From: Strigops habroptila
Lineage: Eukaryota > Chordata > Aves > Psittaciformes > Psittacidae
Length of the DNA: 64,000 nucleotides
NCBI RefSeq assembly: GCF_004027225.2
Contig: NC_044288.2
Span: 21,710,744-21,774,743 of the forward strand
Direction of reading: 5' to 3'
Positions 12,101 through 21,760 of the stretch are shown one piece after another (the first letter of the stretch is position 1; every line of letters starts with the position of its first letter). Made by a program: the position numbers and the translations under genes. The notes beneath the pieces are model-generated. The model ran no database searches. It was given only the letters and a program-made list of their open reading frames with translations, and had not been told where the DNA came from.

Positions 12101-15100
12101 AGCTCCAGGATTCCTGACTTCTGGCAGTGGGCGGTGTTGGCGGGCCGGGGCCGGGACCCCACCAGGCGCTGCTCCGTCACCTTCTTCTGCAGCGTGGAGC
12201 ACCACTCATTCCTCTGGGCTGGGGACCAGGTATGAGGGAGCGGGTCTGAGCCCTTCCCAACAGCCCTGGCATGGAGCAGAGCACCCAGCGGACATGGCAG
12301 GGGACAGGTCCCCTTGCTCATTGTGGCTGGATGGTTTGGGGATGGGGTGAGAGCTGTCCCCGGGATGCTCTGGCTGGAGAATGGAGGCAGGCACCAGTGG
12401 TCCCTGGCCGGGGTCTTCGCTTACCCTCATTCTCAGCACGGAAGACAAAGATCCGGTGGCTGGTGATGACTTGGAACTTGTTGTCCTTGGTGGAGCGAGC
12501 CATCTCAATCACAGACAGCGGGACCACCCCCTTGGGGTAGGGCTCCTGGAACAAGCCCCAGGCAGGGTTATCCCCCTTTGCCCTTCCTCTGGGACACATC
12601 CATAACCCGGCCACCCAGCACCTGTCCCTGTGGTGCCATACCCATAGGGGTAAGGAGGTGGGGCAGAGCCCACAAGCTCCTGCAGTTGTGGGCCGTGCAT
12701 GGCACGTGTTTCTGCATGGGTGCCACTGATGTAGGGCCAGGGCAGCAGAGTCTGTCACTCCAGGCGGCGTGGCAGCCACCAGCACCCCACATCAGGCCTA
12801 AATGGGGCCATGCACCCACAAAAGCATGAGAGGACGTGGGACAGGAAAAGGTTGTTGTTTCATCACATGCACCTAACCCACAGCGCAGCGCTCACAGCAA
12901 GAAAAGCTGCTCTGTGCAGCACATCTCAACACCCCGCAGGTGCTCGGCTGGGTGCTGCCTCAAAGCACAGCCCAGGGCCACCAGGAGATGAGGATTTAGG
13001 TAGGGATGGGTCCATGGTGGGACCCAGAGATCCCCCATTTGCAGTCTGCTCCAGTGCTTCGGAGCCAGAAGAGCCCCCCTTGCCTGCTCTCTGTTGGCAG
13101 AGGGACTCTTGCTACCCTGGGCTTCCCATGGCACGAGGCTGTTTTCAGAGCCCCACCATGGCTGCTCTGCCCTGGTGATGGTGAAGGAGTGCTGGCTCCT
13201 TACAGAAGGACAAGGGGAGGCAAAGGGGATACGACAGCTCATGTGGTGTCAAGACACCCTGCTCTGGGTGCAGCCTCCCCGCCCTGCCCACATCCTGCCC
13301 CTTCGTACCTTCTCACTGCTGAAGTACATCAGGTTCTTCCCGTCGAAACGGACGTAGCGCCTCTGGAAGACATAGTTCCTGTTGGGATGGCAGAAAAACG
13401 GGGCTGTTGGGAAGGGAATGATCCCCCCAGGGACCCCTTATCTGCTCACAGACCCCCCCTTCCCCTAAGAATGGCTGCACAGAGACCCTTGCAATGGTAC
13501 CCAAAAGGGTCCTCCTCCTGTGGGGACGTCTGGCACGGTGACCAGTGTGCCCATCACACCAGCCTTGCCCAAGGGGGGCTTTACCTATGGGGACTGTCCC
13601 ATGGGTGGGCACATACCCCTGTGGGGAAAGCTTGTCCAGCCATCCACTGAGCATGGTGGGCCGGGGCTCGGACAGCGACGTGAAGCTGGCGTAAGGGGAG
13701 ATGGTGAGATCATCCAGGACCTCGTCCGGGTAGAGATGTGCAGGCAGGATGAACGGGGTGCCCTCGGCCCGCGGTGCCTCCACAGTGGAGTATCCCTCTG
13801 TGTCATTCTGGATGATGCGGTCAATGAGCCGGGACCGGGTCTCCTCGTCCTCACTCCTTCCCTCGCTGCTGCACTCGCTGCTTGTCCTGTGGGAAATGGG
13901 GCTGGGAGGGAGCTGGCCTGTGGCAGCTCAATGCCATCCCTTCTGGGACTGTCTCACACTGCTCCTGGCCTCATCCTGAGCTCCTGGGGGCACCCAGTGA
14001 TGTGGGTGTTTGCATCTCCATGAGCAGGGTGGGACAAGGGCTCAGTGATCATGAGCCCCATAGCCATCAGCAGCCTGGGGCTCAGCCAGCCTTACATGGT
14101 GGCAAGGCTGGGGCTAGCTGGCAAAACGGGCTTCCCACTGTGGGTAACACTGCACAGGCCACCACACATCTCCAAACCCCCGGCATCACCTCCTGCCCCT
14201 CTTCACAGCAGCAAAACAAGCCCAGTCCCACCCCCTGCTCCCCGCTCTACACCCACCCCAGACACCTCCTCACCAGGGGTCTCTGCTTCCTTCACTCTCT
14301 ACCCCTCCAGCGTTCATGGTACTGAGAAGGTCCTTCAGCCATGACAACCTCCTGCCTGCTCTTTTGTTTTGCAAAGAGATTGGGATGGAGAGATGGGCCT
14401 GAGGAGCTCCTGCAGCCATCTCCTGTTCTTGGGAAGCTCTGCTATCCCCCAGCCAGGCCTGGTGAGCCCATCCAGCCACAACAATAAAAGGAAGTTATAA
14501 AAATAAGCTTCTAAGCCTGCCCCTTCCCCTCAGCACTCTCAGCCAGACGTGTTTCTTTGCCTGGAAAGGAAATGTGCTGGAAAATGTCTGACAGTCCCAG
14601 GAGCAAACAGCCGAGCTGCCCAGGTGCAATGGTGATGGGCAGCAAGAGGGTCATGGAAGTTGGGACACCCCAGCAACCAGCACCATGCCACTGGGTCACT
14701 GATGGCATCCAGTGCCAGGATGAAGGAAAGGCTCCAAGAGAGGCAACAAGGATGGTCCAAGCCCTATCACAGCTTCTGCCCGATGAGCACCTGAGCAAGT
14801 GGTGCTCCACTTCTCCAGTGGGGAAAGGGCGAGTGATGGGGCAGGTTCCTGAAGCCATGAGCAGCATGAGGAGGGCAGAAAGGCATCTCCCCTTTCTGCT
14901 GCCACAGGAGCTGGGTGACGGCAGATAAAGCCAGCAGGCGCAAGGTGCAGAACCACATGGGAAAGGAGCATCTGACCTGTGGGAATCCTCACTATGGGAT
15001 GTTGTAGAAGGAGAAATTTATGGAGGAGAAATCCACTGGGGGATACTTAATATGAGAAACCACCTCCAGCAGCATCCCATGTGCTAGAAGTGCTTTTGGA

Positions 15101-18100
15101 GCAGGAGAATGACCACAAACACCTCTCCTCATCGTAAATTCTCAGAACACCTTGTTTTGAGCACTGCCTTATCATAGGAACCAAGGCAGTGCATGGACTT
15201 GTGCTTTGGCCCTGGACAGGCTCTTTATGAGGCCATTGGACATCAGATGTCCCCAAAGCACGTGGGACAGAAGTAAGACACACAGTTTGCCTGGGAGGAT
15301 GTTGGGCAGGAGCCACCCAGGCTGGGGGTCAGCTCTGGGATAATGTGTGGGGCTGGAAAGGGAAAATGGTCTGTTTGGCTCCAGAAAGACAAGAAATGGC
15401 CATGGGTGGCTTGGAGGCTCAGATCACAATGACCATTGCTGTTTAATTAGTGTAACAGAGCCTTGGCAGGGTGATAGATCTGGCTGCAGTTCCAGCCTGG
15501 TGTCCAGCTCCTACAGGGGTGGCTGTAGGGCTCTGCACGTCACAGGCGGGCATCAGCCTTGATGTCAGAGCCAAGTGGGAGAGACGCTCTGAATGGGTCA
15601 GGGCAAGAGAAAAAGAGGAAAACCCCATGACGGACCCTTCCTGAGCCTTCCTTACAGCCACTGAGGCCACGAAGAGCTGGAGGACAAGCAGCACCCAGCA
15701 GGGACAAGCAAAGCTCATGGCCCAGCTGGAGTGCGGTCTCTCAGCATCCCAGGAGCATGCCAAGACCCTCAACTTCCAGGCCTTGAGGACAGGGTTGGTA
15801 GAGGAAGGCTCCAAACCTCCAATTAAGTCTACTAAGGCCAAGTCGTCCCCCTTTCAGCTGGTGCTGGGCAATGGAGACAACTAACCTTAGGGCCAAATGA
15901 GTCCCCAGGTCAGCTGAGCCTGGAGGCTGATGCCTGAGGTGCACTGAGTTGGGGCAGTCTCAGCCTGCCAGTGCTTAAATGGGAGATCTGGGAGATGGAG
16001 GATGGGTGATGGAGGAAAGGGATCTGCGGGTGGTGAGGGGACCAAGGAGCTGCTGACGGATCTAGTTACTTCAACAGGGGTCATGGGCCAGACAATCAAC
16101 CTGGAGGTAAGTAGGGAGATAAGGAATAAGCTGTCAAGGATACACCATTCCTAGTTTTAAGGTGAATTTTCATTCCTCTCCCTCGTTACTGAGGATATCT
16201 CATTGCTGGCCAAGGTGGCTCTGCCTGTCTCTAGCATTAACCCACAATGCCCAGACCCCAAGCCAGAGAGCAGCGTGGTCCAGATGGAACTCTCCCATAA
16301 GAGGGTGAGAGGAGGTATCTCATGTAGGATACAGATAGCCCGTAGCTCCAGGGGGATCATGGTTGGACTGGTGGGGCTGGTGAGGAGAGGAAAGCATTGA
16401 AGCAGCCCACTAAAAGGATTCATGAGCACAATGCGAAAAGCCTTCAAAGGCTTTTCTGTCCCTTGTTCAACTCCCCACACCCCAACCACCTTAGTGCTCA
16501 GGCTGTGAGAAAGAAACCTGTCAAGTGCTGCCTGTGACGCTGCTGGTGGTCACATTCTGCCTCCTCTCAGCAAGACCCTGCTGGGTCCAGGGCTGAAAGC
16601 ACTCAGCTGATGCCCTCAGGATGCTCTGCATGCTGGCTCCCTGGAAGCTGATAGATGGAAACTGACCCATGGGCCAGCTCCCAGCCCTGCTCTGAACTAC
16701 TGGTTCAGTATCTCCACAGCAGATGTCAGCATTTCTGTTTCCAAAGCTCCTATTCCCAGGTATTTGCAGTTCCCCATCCATGGCCCGTGTTGGGACTGTG
16801 ACCCTGGATCAGGCCAGACTCGCTCCCAGAGCTGGACTGACCAACACTGGCACCAGAAAGGCAGGGGCATGGGCATGCACTGGCCAGCAAAGCCACGGGC
16901 AGAGCTGAAGGACACAGCGCCTCAGCTCACCGCCTCCTCTCTGAGCAACACAGGAAAAGGAGCCCTCCCCATCCGAAATGGGAAGAGCAACTTTCCTTCC
17001 TCTTTCTGAGATGGTATCAGGAGCTATGGAAAGGACATTTGAAAAGCATTTTAAAGGTGCCCCTCACAATCTCACTGTCCACCACAGCGCGTGACAGGTC
17101 AGCAAATGCTGATTAGATGATGCTGAAGCCTTTGAAGGTCGCACATTCCTTTACCTGGACCTTAGAGCAATCCCATTTCTGACCGATCCCTGTTCTCCTC
17201 TGGTGTTTTCCTGCTTAAGCAGCCAAATCCAGGCTTTGCCTGGTGTGCAGGTGCCCAGTGCCACGGGAACAGCCCCAGAGCATCTGCTGGCAAGCGCTGT
17301 CCCCTCCAGGGCCACCCACCAGCACAGCCCCTTCTCATGTCTGAGCCCGTCGGCTCTTCTTGAGATGCTGACCTGATCCCAGACACTCCTGATGGGTTCC
17401 GCAGTGGGGAAAAAGCCCCCGTGGCCTCTCAGGCTGTCCCCAGGGGTGTCTCTGCCCCCTTGGCATGCAAATCCCAGCCCCCGAGCCCAGAGGAGGTGAT
17501 TCCTACCTGCGCGCTTCTCGTTCCAGGTCCAGCTCGGACACTGCCTCGTAGCTCTGATCGGAGGAGATGCCAACACCCTGGGAGGAGACATTGGTCACAT
17601 CTCTCCCCTCTGCCTTCTCCCACCCCAGACCTCCTCAACCCACCTGTCCCAGTGCAAGAGGACTCAGTCTGTGACCCCCACCCCAGCAGTGATGCTCAGC
17701 ACTGCCAGGCACCTCGGTCTCACCAGCAGCAGCTGGTGGGATGCAGAGTGACATCTGGGGACACCCACCATCCCCACTGTGTCCTCTCACCTTCTGCTCC
17801 TGCGATGGGGCTATGTGCCCGAAGATGGTCTCGCTGTAGGGGCTGACGAGCTGCTCACTGACGTCTGTGGGCAGAGACATGGGAGGGAAAGCAGTCAGCA
17901 GTGCCTGACAACCCTGGAGGGGACCCCCCCACTGAGCCCTCCACAGTGAACCCCAACATCCAGAGCATCTGGATAACAGAAATGCCAGCCAAATGTGTCC
18001 CTGAGTGAGACAGGGGCACAAGGCAGGACCTGGGGACAAGGCAGAGGGTGTCCTCCTAACTGCCCCTTCATTGGGGACGCTGGGAGATCCCCGCTGTGCA

Positions 18101-19815
18101 CCCTGGGTGCTCTCACCTGATGTGCTGGTGGGTCTCTGTGGGACGGGGGGCAAGCCGGGACTGCTGGAAAACAGGAGAGGTATTATTGTGGCTCCAGCCA
18201 GGATGGGGAGGGATCTTTCCACCTTGTTTTCCCATGTAGCTCACTTTGCTTCTGGCCGGGGCTGAGCCCAGCTTCACCCCCAGGATGTGCAATATCCCCT
18301 CCCTGCTCCCAGCACCCTCCTTTGCTCCCTTCCTCTCCCAACCCCATGCTGTGTCTCCTAGGGCTGCCGGGCATTTCCCATCCCAGCTCACCGCCTTCTA
18401 ACATATCCCACCTTGCTCCCAGCAGGAGCCAGACCCAGACCCTCCCTCAGCCACCCCTCACCATGACAGGGACCCCCAGCCCTGCTGCCCTGGGAGGGCA
18501 GAGGAGGGGCAGCAGCTTCTCCCCCCAACCAGAGGAGCCATGCGGGGGCCCAGGGCCACCCTGTCATCTCGGAGGGATCCCAGCTGCCCTGCGGGCTGGC
18601 TCCATGCAGAGCCTGGGGAAGGCACGGGAAGAGTGGTGAAAGGGGCTTGTCAGCACCCAGAGGCAGGCAAAGCCAGGCTAGGAATGGGGTCCTGTGGGGG
18701 GACGGTTTCTCTGGATCCTTGGATCTGGATGCTCTGCACCCCCCCCTCCACTCCATGTGGGGAGGGAAAGCATCTGCTTACTCAGGCTTGTCCGGCTGTG
18801 TCAGCTCCTGCGGGGACAGAACCTGACCCTGGGGACCATCCTCCCCTCCCGAGTCCTCAGCGGGTGCTGACGGGTGCTTGAGTCCTTCATAGATGACGTT
18901 GGACACCATCTCCATCCTGCCCTGCGCTGAGGCAGGCTGCAGGGCTGGCCTGGGGCACGGCGAGGGGTCTCTCCTGGCTGGGATGGATGTGGGGTGCCCC
19001 TCTGGCACACTCCCAGCGCTGGGCTCCGCTGCCGGGACCCTATGGCTGTGCCGTGGTGGGACAGATGGGATGAACAGGGGGGACTTCTCCGATGCCTCCA
19101 GGGTTTGTCCATGATCCGGAGCTGGTGGGGACCGTGTCTCCTCCCGAGCGCTCTCCCGCACCCGCAGCCGGGATAATCCCATGCCCATGGCTGCCCCTGG
19201 GCCAACCGGCTGCACTGGCTGGGGATCTGGGCTCTCCAGATCCGTGGAGCTCTCCCCTGGCACAAACCCCTCCAGTACCACAAAGGCTGCAGTTGCCCTG
19301 TCTCTGCCTGGGCCGTGTGCCGGCACCGTGGTGCGCGCCGGCGGCGCAGGCGCTGAGCCCTGCTCTGGCTTGGAGCGAGGGAAAACCGTCCTCGGCTTGG
19401 GAACGGGCTTCACGAGGGGAGGAGCAGGGTCCTTCTCTAGAGGCGATGCCTGGGCGGGCGCAGCGACACGCTGCTGCGTCCCCAAGGCGTCAGTAGCCCC
19501 TCCTGGCTCTGCTTTCATGGCATCCTTGCCCGTCTGGGGGGCATCCAGCACCTCGGTGGCTTGGAAATGGGTGTTTTCCGCTGCGAGTCCACTCCAGGAC
19601 TGACTAAGCACCCGTGTCTGCTGCACCAAGTTCAGGATCCTTTTGCGGTGCCCGGTGGCGGTGATGCCGAGCTGCTGCAGGTGGTCACTGTCCAGCGAGG
19701 CGGCGTCTCTGGCCACATGGTACCCATGCTGCTTGAAGACATCCCGGTACCTCTCCAAGTGGATGGTGGCCAGCCAGTCTGCGATATCAGAGTCAGGACC
19801 GCACAGAGAGCTCAT
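2627..19815 (-). CDS. ARAP3: ARAP3: ArfGAP with RhoGAP domain, ankyrin repeat and PH domain 3 (whole coding region)
   Basis: A dual GTPase-activating protein that inactivates Arf6 and RhoA at the membrane in response to PI(3,4,5)P3. I read 33 coding exons by homology and splice sites: 18782-19815, 18117-18163, 17791-17864, 17507-17577, 13617-13886, 13309-13378, 12425-12545, 12031-12218, 11226-11332, 10921-11120, 10707-10792, 10367-10549, 9973-10120, 9531-9662, 9305-9458, 9071-9173, 8659-8857, 8505-8568, 8042-8205, 7699-7911, 7457-7562, 6883-7030, 6631-6699, 6303-6377, 6074-6188, 5825-5953, 5546-5679, 5332-5414, 5087-5122, 4321-4384, 4100-4237, 3813-3851, 2627-3193. All phases agree and the total is 5331 nt (1776 aa), versus about 1540 in human. 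Most of the extra length is in the N-terminal linker and the C-tail. ARAP3 is preferred over ARAP1 because of the SAM domain, the PVPKPRTVF motif, the QKFGTMPL motif and the C-tail. Confidence 0.97.
3813..5679 (-). CDS. ARAP3: ARAP3 exons for PH domain 5 and post-PH region
   Basis: Six exons (5546-5679, 5332-5414, 5087-5122, 4321-4384, 4100-4237, 3813-3851) encode residues about 1424-1588. The fifth PH domain runs from about 1428 to 1530. It includes KLLGNKFQERYF, the EREWPLDAAKVYMGI core and the terminal WDWTTSILKAQ helix with the conserved PH tryptophan. The next exon carries the ARAP3-diagnostic LRRRSSSDLAKQKFGTMPL stretch; its SSS run resembles a basophilic kinase site. The 39-nt exon 3813-3851 encodes only 13 residues (RRLHTRRTLSMFF) and has a strong GTAAGT donor. 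Exon 5087-5122 is only 36 nt. Both very short exons are multiples of three, so skipping them would keep the frame. Confidence 0.93.
4027..4080. repeat. 18-bp intronic tandem repeat, three units
   Basis: The unit GTGGGTGCATGGAGCTGG occurs at 4027-4044 and 4045-4062, with a diverged third copy at 4063-4080. It lies in the ARAP3 intron between exons 3813-3851 and 4100-4237. Confidence 0.85.
5825..6699 (-). CDS. ARAP3: ARAP3 exons for the Ras-associating (RA) domain
   Basis: Exons 6631-6699, 6303-6377, 6074-6188 and 5825-5953 encode residues about 1295-1424. After the end of the RhoGAP domain come LITTWKD and then a ubiquitin-like RA domain. Its core reads SQAGDLIIEVYLEQ, CVTLKVSPTMTAEELTNHVL and, at the end, YLLVKKVP. 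In mammalian ARAP3 this domain binds Rap1-GTP and boosts RhoGAP activity; the same role here is inferred from the close match. The acceptor at 5954-5955 (AG/AGCGG) is fixed by the reading phase, because the alternative two bases further on breaks the frame. Confidence 0.93.
6883..8205 (-). CDS. ARAP3: ARAP3 exons for the RhoGAP domain
   Basis: Exons 8042-8205, 7699-7911, 7457-7562 and 6883-7030 encode residues about 1084-1294, with the RhoGAP domain at about 1117-1294. The start is the LSRADIPIIVDSCIAF helix. The arginine finger lies in GIYRKNG (Arg about 1147, near 7886-7888). LKRFFRELEDP, LPRLNHKTLAALIGHLYR and the NLSLLFAPSLFQTDG helix follow, as in active RhoGAPs. All catalytic-site landmarks are present, so the domain should be active; mammalian ARAP3 prefers RhoA. 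The donor of exon 7457-7562 is GTCAGT, weaker than its neighbours. Confidence 0.95.
8505..9662 (-). CDS. ARAP3: ARAP3 exons for PH domains 3 and 4
   Basis: Exons 9531-9662, 9305-9458, 9071-9173, 8659-8857 and 8505-8568 encode residues about 867-1084. The first begins before the conserved VYNEI motif and SGYLYRA, the start of PH3. PH3 closes with the GTDGPETLQAWASAVGKW helix. PH4 follows, with a phenylalanine-rich strand (QQAFFILQKAHLFIC) and LRRLQELS, ending in KKEMLILVEMGRT. The acceptor at 9663-9664 rather than the AG nearer the exon is required by phase and adds TPHAQ. ARAP3 PH3-PH5 are thought not to be the main PI(3,4,5)P3 binders, which are PH1 and PH2. Confidence 0.92.
9973..11120 (-). 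CDS. ARAP3: ARAP3 exons for the ArfGAP zinc finger and degenerate ankyrin region
   Basis: Exons 10921-11120, 10707-10792, 10367-10549 and 9973-10120 encode residues about 661-867. The first contains the end of PH2 and then AEKIWSN and the ArfGAP zinc finger CX2CX16CX2C (Cys 703, 706, 723, 726). The catalytic arginine is in the HRSLG motif (Arg about 731) at the start of the next exon. KVQSLKLDTSVWS, LGNDRANRFWA and ISRKYREG follow, as in human ARAP3. The ankyrin stretch is weak, covering ALCAAVTGPALLKTILQF and a variable basic tail. Phase forces a non-canonical GC donor after 10921-11120. Confidence 0.95.
10919..10920 (-). other. ARAP3: Probable non-canonical GC splice donor in ARAP3 (GC-AG intron)
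   Basis: On the gene strand the exon ends TGTGCAG and the intron would begin GCCAGT. No GT nearby keeps the frame into the next exon (acceptor after 10792, GGCAGCACC), whereas this GC donor restores CAGQHRSLG exactly. Positions +4 to +6 match the donor consensus; +3 is C, which is atypical. Confidence 0.7.
11226..13886 (-). CDS. ARAP3: ARAP3 exons for PH domains 1 and 2
   Basis: Exons 13617-13886, 13309-13378, 12425-12545, 12031-12218 and 11226-11332 encode residues about 409-661. The first carries an acidic Ser-rich linker and then SPYASF and SGWLDKLSPQG, the start of PH1 (about 487-581). NYVFQRRYVRF, PKGVVPLSVIEMARS and WCSTLQKKV complete PH1. PH2 (from about 598) starts at GILELKGQKSKVF and continues with WLYKSEQFFKMGIGI. 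In mammals this tandem binds PI(3,4,5)P3, PH1 with high affinity, and recruits ARAP3 to the plasma membrane. The KxnRxR pattern of PH1 strand 1-2 (KLSPQG...QRRYVRF) is present. The 11333-12030 intron holds nothing recognisable. Confidence 0.94.
13887..17506 (-). other. ARAP3: Large ARAP3 intron without recognisable genes
   Basis: This 3.6-kb intron separates the linker exons from the PH1 exon. I see no exon with good splice signals in frame, no CR1 tail and no tandem repeat. The centre (14.4-16.5 kb) is less GC-rich than the rest of the gene and may hold decayed repeats or intronic enhancers. Confidence 0.6.
17507..18163 (-). CDS. ARAP3: ARAP3 linker exons (Pro/Ser/Tyr-rich)
   Basis: Three short exons encode residues about 345-409: 18117-18163 (SPGLPPVPQRP, an SH3-type proline motif), 17791-17864 (VSEQLVSPYSETIFG) and 17507-17577 (GVGISSDQSYEAVSEL). 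Each has a clear GT donor and the phases 2-1-0-2 fit. Two tyrosines sit in SPYSE and QSYEAV contexts and could be kinase targets. The acceptor of the first exon reads CAGCAG, so it may start at 18163 or 18160, adding or omitting one serine without changing the frame. Confidence 0.85.
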
Positions 19816-19855
19816 GGCCCTGGGGTGCCTCTGCGACGGATGCTCAGCCCATCAT
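18782..19855 (-). CDS. ARAP3: ARAP3 first coding exon: start codon, SAM domain and proline-rich linker
   Basis: The ATG at 19813-19815 opens a 345-residue stretch. Residues about 8-68 form a SAM domain (IADWLATIHLERYRDVF, LGITATGHRKRIL), which in mammalian ARAP3 binds the SAM domain of SHIP2. KPVPKPRTVF (about residue 135) is identical in human ARAP3 and is a proline/arginine motif of SH3-ligand type. EMVSNVIYEGL near the end matches another short conserved block. The rest is low-complexity and longer than in mammals. The exon continues 40 bases 5' of the ATG to an acceptor after 19855, so the 5' UTR is spliced. The donor GTAAGC is at 18776-18781. Confidence 0.95.
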
Positions 19856-21590
19856 CTGTGGAAGGAGGAGAGAAAGGAGATGAGGAGGCAGCAGGAGGGG
19901 AAGGGGGTGTTCAGCTGTGAGTGGGAGCACGGGCAGCTCCCAAAGGCCCCCCTGCCTTGCTGCTCTCCCCGTTGTTGCTCACCTCCCAGCTCCAGGAGCC
20001 CGCATCCTGTTGTTTCTCAGCCCCAAGCCTCTCGCCCCTCCCCGGAGCTGCCGGATCCTGGCCCCGCTTTGTCGGTGAGGCCGTGACCCGAGTCCAGACA
20101 GGAACCGAGCAGCCGGGGGCTCACAGGGGAGCGGGTTGCTGAGCAGATGCTGGGCGATGGGACATCCCGGGCGCTGCCACACACGGGGCTGGGTGTGAAG
20201 AGGATGGGAGCTGCCAGAGGGGTGTCCCGGAGGAGGAGCTGCCCCAGGCAGATAATGGGGGGAGCAGCTGGGCCCCTCCCAGGGGATGAGCTCCTGAGCC
20301 GGCCGGCTCGGGGAGGGCTCTGCGGCCGGAAGGGACAGACTATAATCTCTCTCTGTCACTGCTGGCGAGGGCATGGGAGAGGTCAGCGTGACTCACGGCA
20401 GGCAGAGGGGGGACAAGCCTCCCACCCCAACAAGCCCCTGCCTGCCCCACTACCAGCACCCACAGCTCGAGGCAGAGGGGCATGGCCGGGGGCTCAGCAC
20501 GCTGCCGCCCCCCAGGCCCTGCTCTGCTTGTGACCCCCATCCCCAGATCATTTGCTGGCACAGCTCTGGGACAGAGCCGTGGTCCCTGCGGAGCGCTGAG
20601 GGCCTTTTTCCCATGAATCACGCTGCTCCGCGCTGAACCATCTGTGCTGACTGTGCTGCCACTGGGTCTTTTTCCAGTTCCTCCATTTCCCTCTATTGTT
20701 CAGTGCAGGCTTCCTTCCTGCTGCCTGCATGATCCCACGCATCCCCTGCCCCCTCCCGCAGGAGCGGAGGGACAGCCAGGCCAGGATTCCTGCTGCATGA
20801 TCCCTGTGCAGGCATCTGCTCGCTCCCCACTGCTGCCTGCACAAGCAAGAGTTGCAGCAGTGCCGTGGGGCTGGTGGTGGCTGTGGTGTCCCTGAGCACG
20901 TGAGGAGGATGCTGTCAGCAAGCACGCATGAAGAGCAGGGCTCTCTGCTTACATGTGCCCAACCCTGTATGTGTGTGCATGGGGGGCTCCCCATGGGGCA
21001 AGTGGCTGCACACTGGAGTGCATTGAGGAGGGACAGTCGTGGCAGGAGCTGGCTGAGAAGGTGGGGCAGCAAGGCATGGGGAGCAGGGCATAGGGACGCT
21101 GCAGCCTGATATAGGACCAAAGGGCTGGGCAGAGGGGTATGGAGGGTGACGACCCATATGGGTGTGGGTTGGATGTCACTGCCACAGGCTTAAAGGGCTG
21201 TACCCACTTGTGCCGAGCAGAAATGGGGCAGTTTCCCCCTTCCTTGTGCCTGTATTGCCCCGAGGGATCTGTGGCCAGCTTTGCCCACTGCCTGCCCTGC
21301 CTGGGGGGTGGTTCAGCAGGCAGCCTCCTGCCAGGACCTGGCTCCCGAGAGCCTCCCATGCCAGGCACTGGGCACTGGCTGTGTTGTGGCACTTTGGGGC
21401 CGTCCCGTTGTGCCCACGGGCAGTGGCACTTTGCAGGGAGGTGGACACCGTCGCTGTCCCTGCAAGCACAGGCAGACCAGCCAGTGCAGGGGGCTGGAAG
21501 AGGGCATGAACTGCCTCAGCCCTGGCCCTTCCCTCCCTGTCCCCAGGTCTGCCCCGTCCTCCCCCTGCCGCCGTCGGGGTTGTCCCTCAC
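19856..21590 (-). other. ARAP3: Probable first intron of ARAP3
   Basis: The sequence lies between the 5'-UTR acceptor (19856-19857) and a strong candidate donor at 21589-21590. It contains a GC-rich, CpG-bearing patch near 20000-20350 that could be an alternative promoter. No coding exon is recognised. Confidence 0.5.
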
Positions 21591-21760
21591 CTCTCGCCCC
21601 GCAGCGCGGTCCGCAGCCCCCCCGGCCGGTGGCAGTGCCGCTGCCGGCTCCGTCCCGCTCTGGGCTCCAGGGTGATGCAGAGGTGTCCCCCCCCGGGCAT
21701 GGGGCGCAGCCCGCAGGTACCGCGCACGGGAACCGCTGCGGGCACAGCCAGGCTCCGCAG
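21591..21760 (-). promoter_or_regulatory. ARAP3: Candidate ARAP3 non-coding first exon in a CpG-rich block
   Basis: About 21560-21760 is dense in CpG (GCCGCCGTCGG, CAGCGCGGTCCG, TACCGCGCACGG). On the ARAP3 strand GGGGCGAGAG/GTGAGG at 21591/21590 is a near-perfect donor. Since the first coding exon has an acceptor upstream of its ATG, this is the best candidate for exon 1 and the promoter. The transcription start cannot be placed from sequence. Confidence 0.5.

Noticed and set aside
2627-19815. Assignment of the Arf/Rho-GAP gene to ARAP1 because of the adjacent STARD10-like gene
   Set aside because: The N-terminal SAM sequence, KPVPKPRTVF, SSSDLAKQKFGTMPL and the C-tail match ARAP3, not ARAP1.
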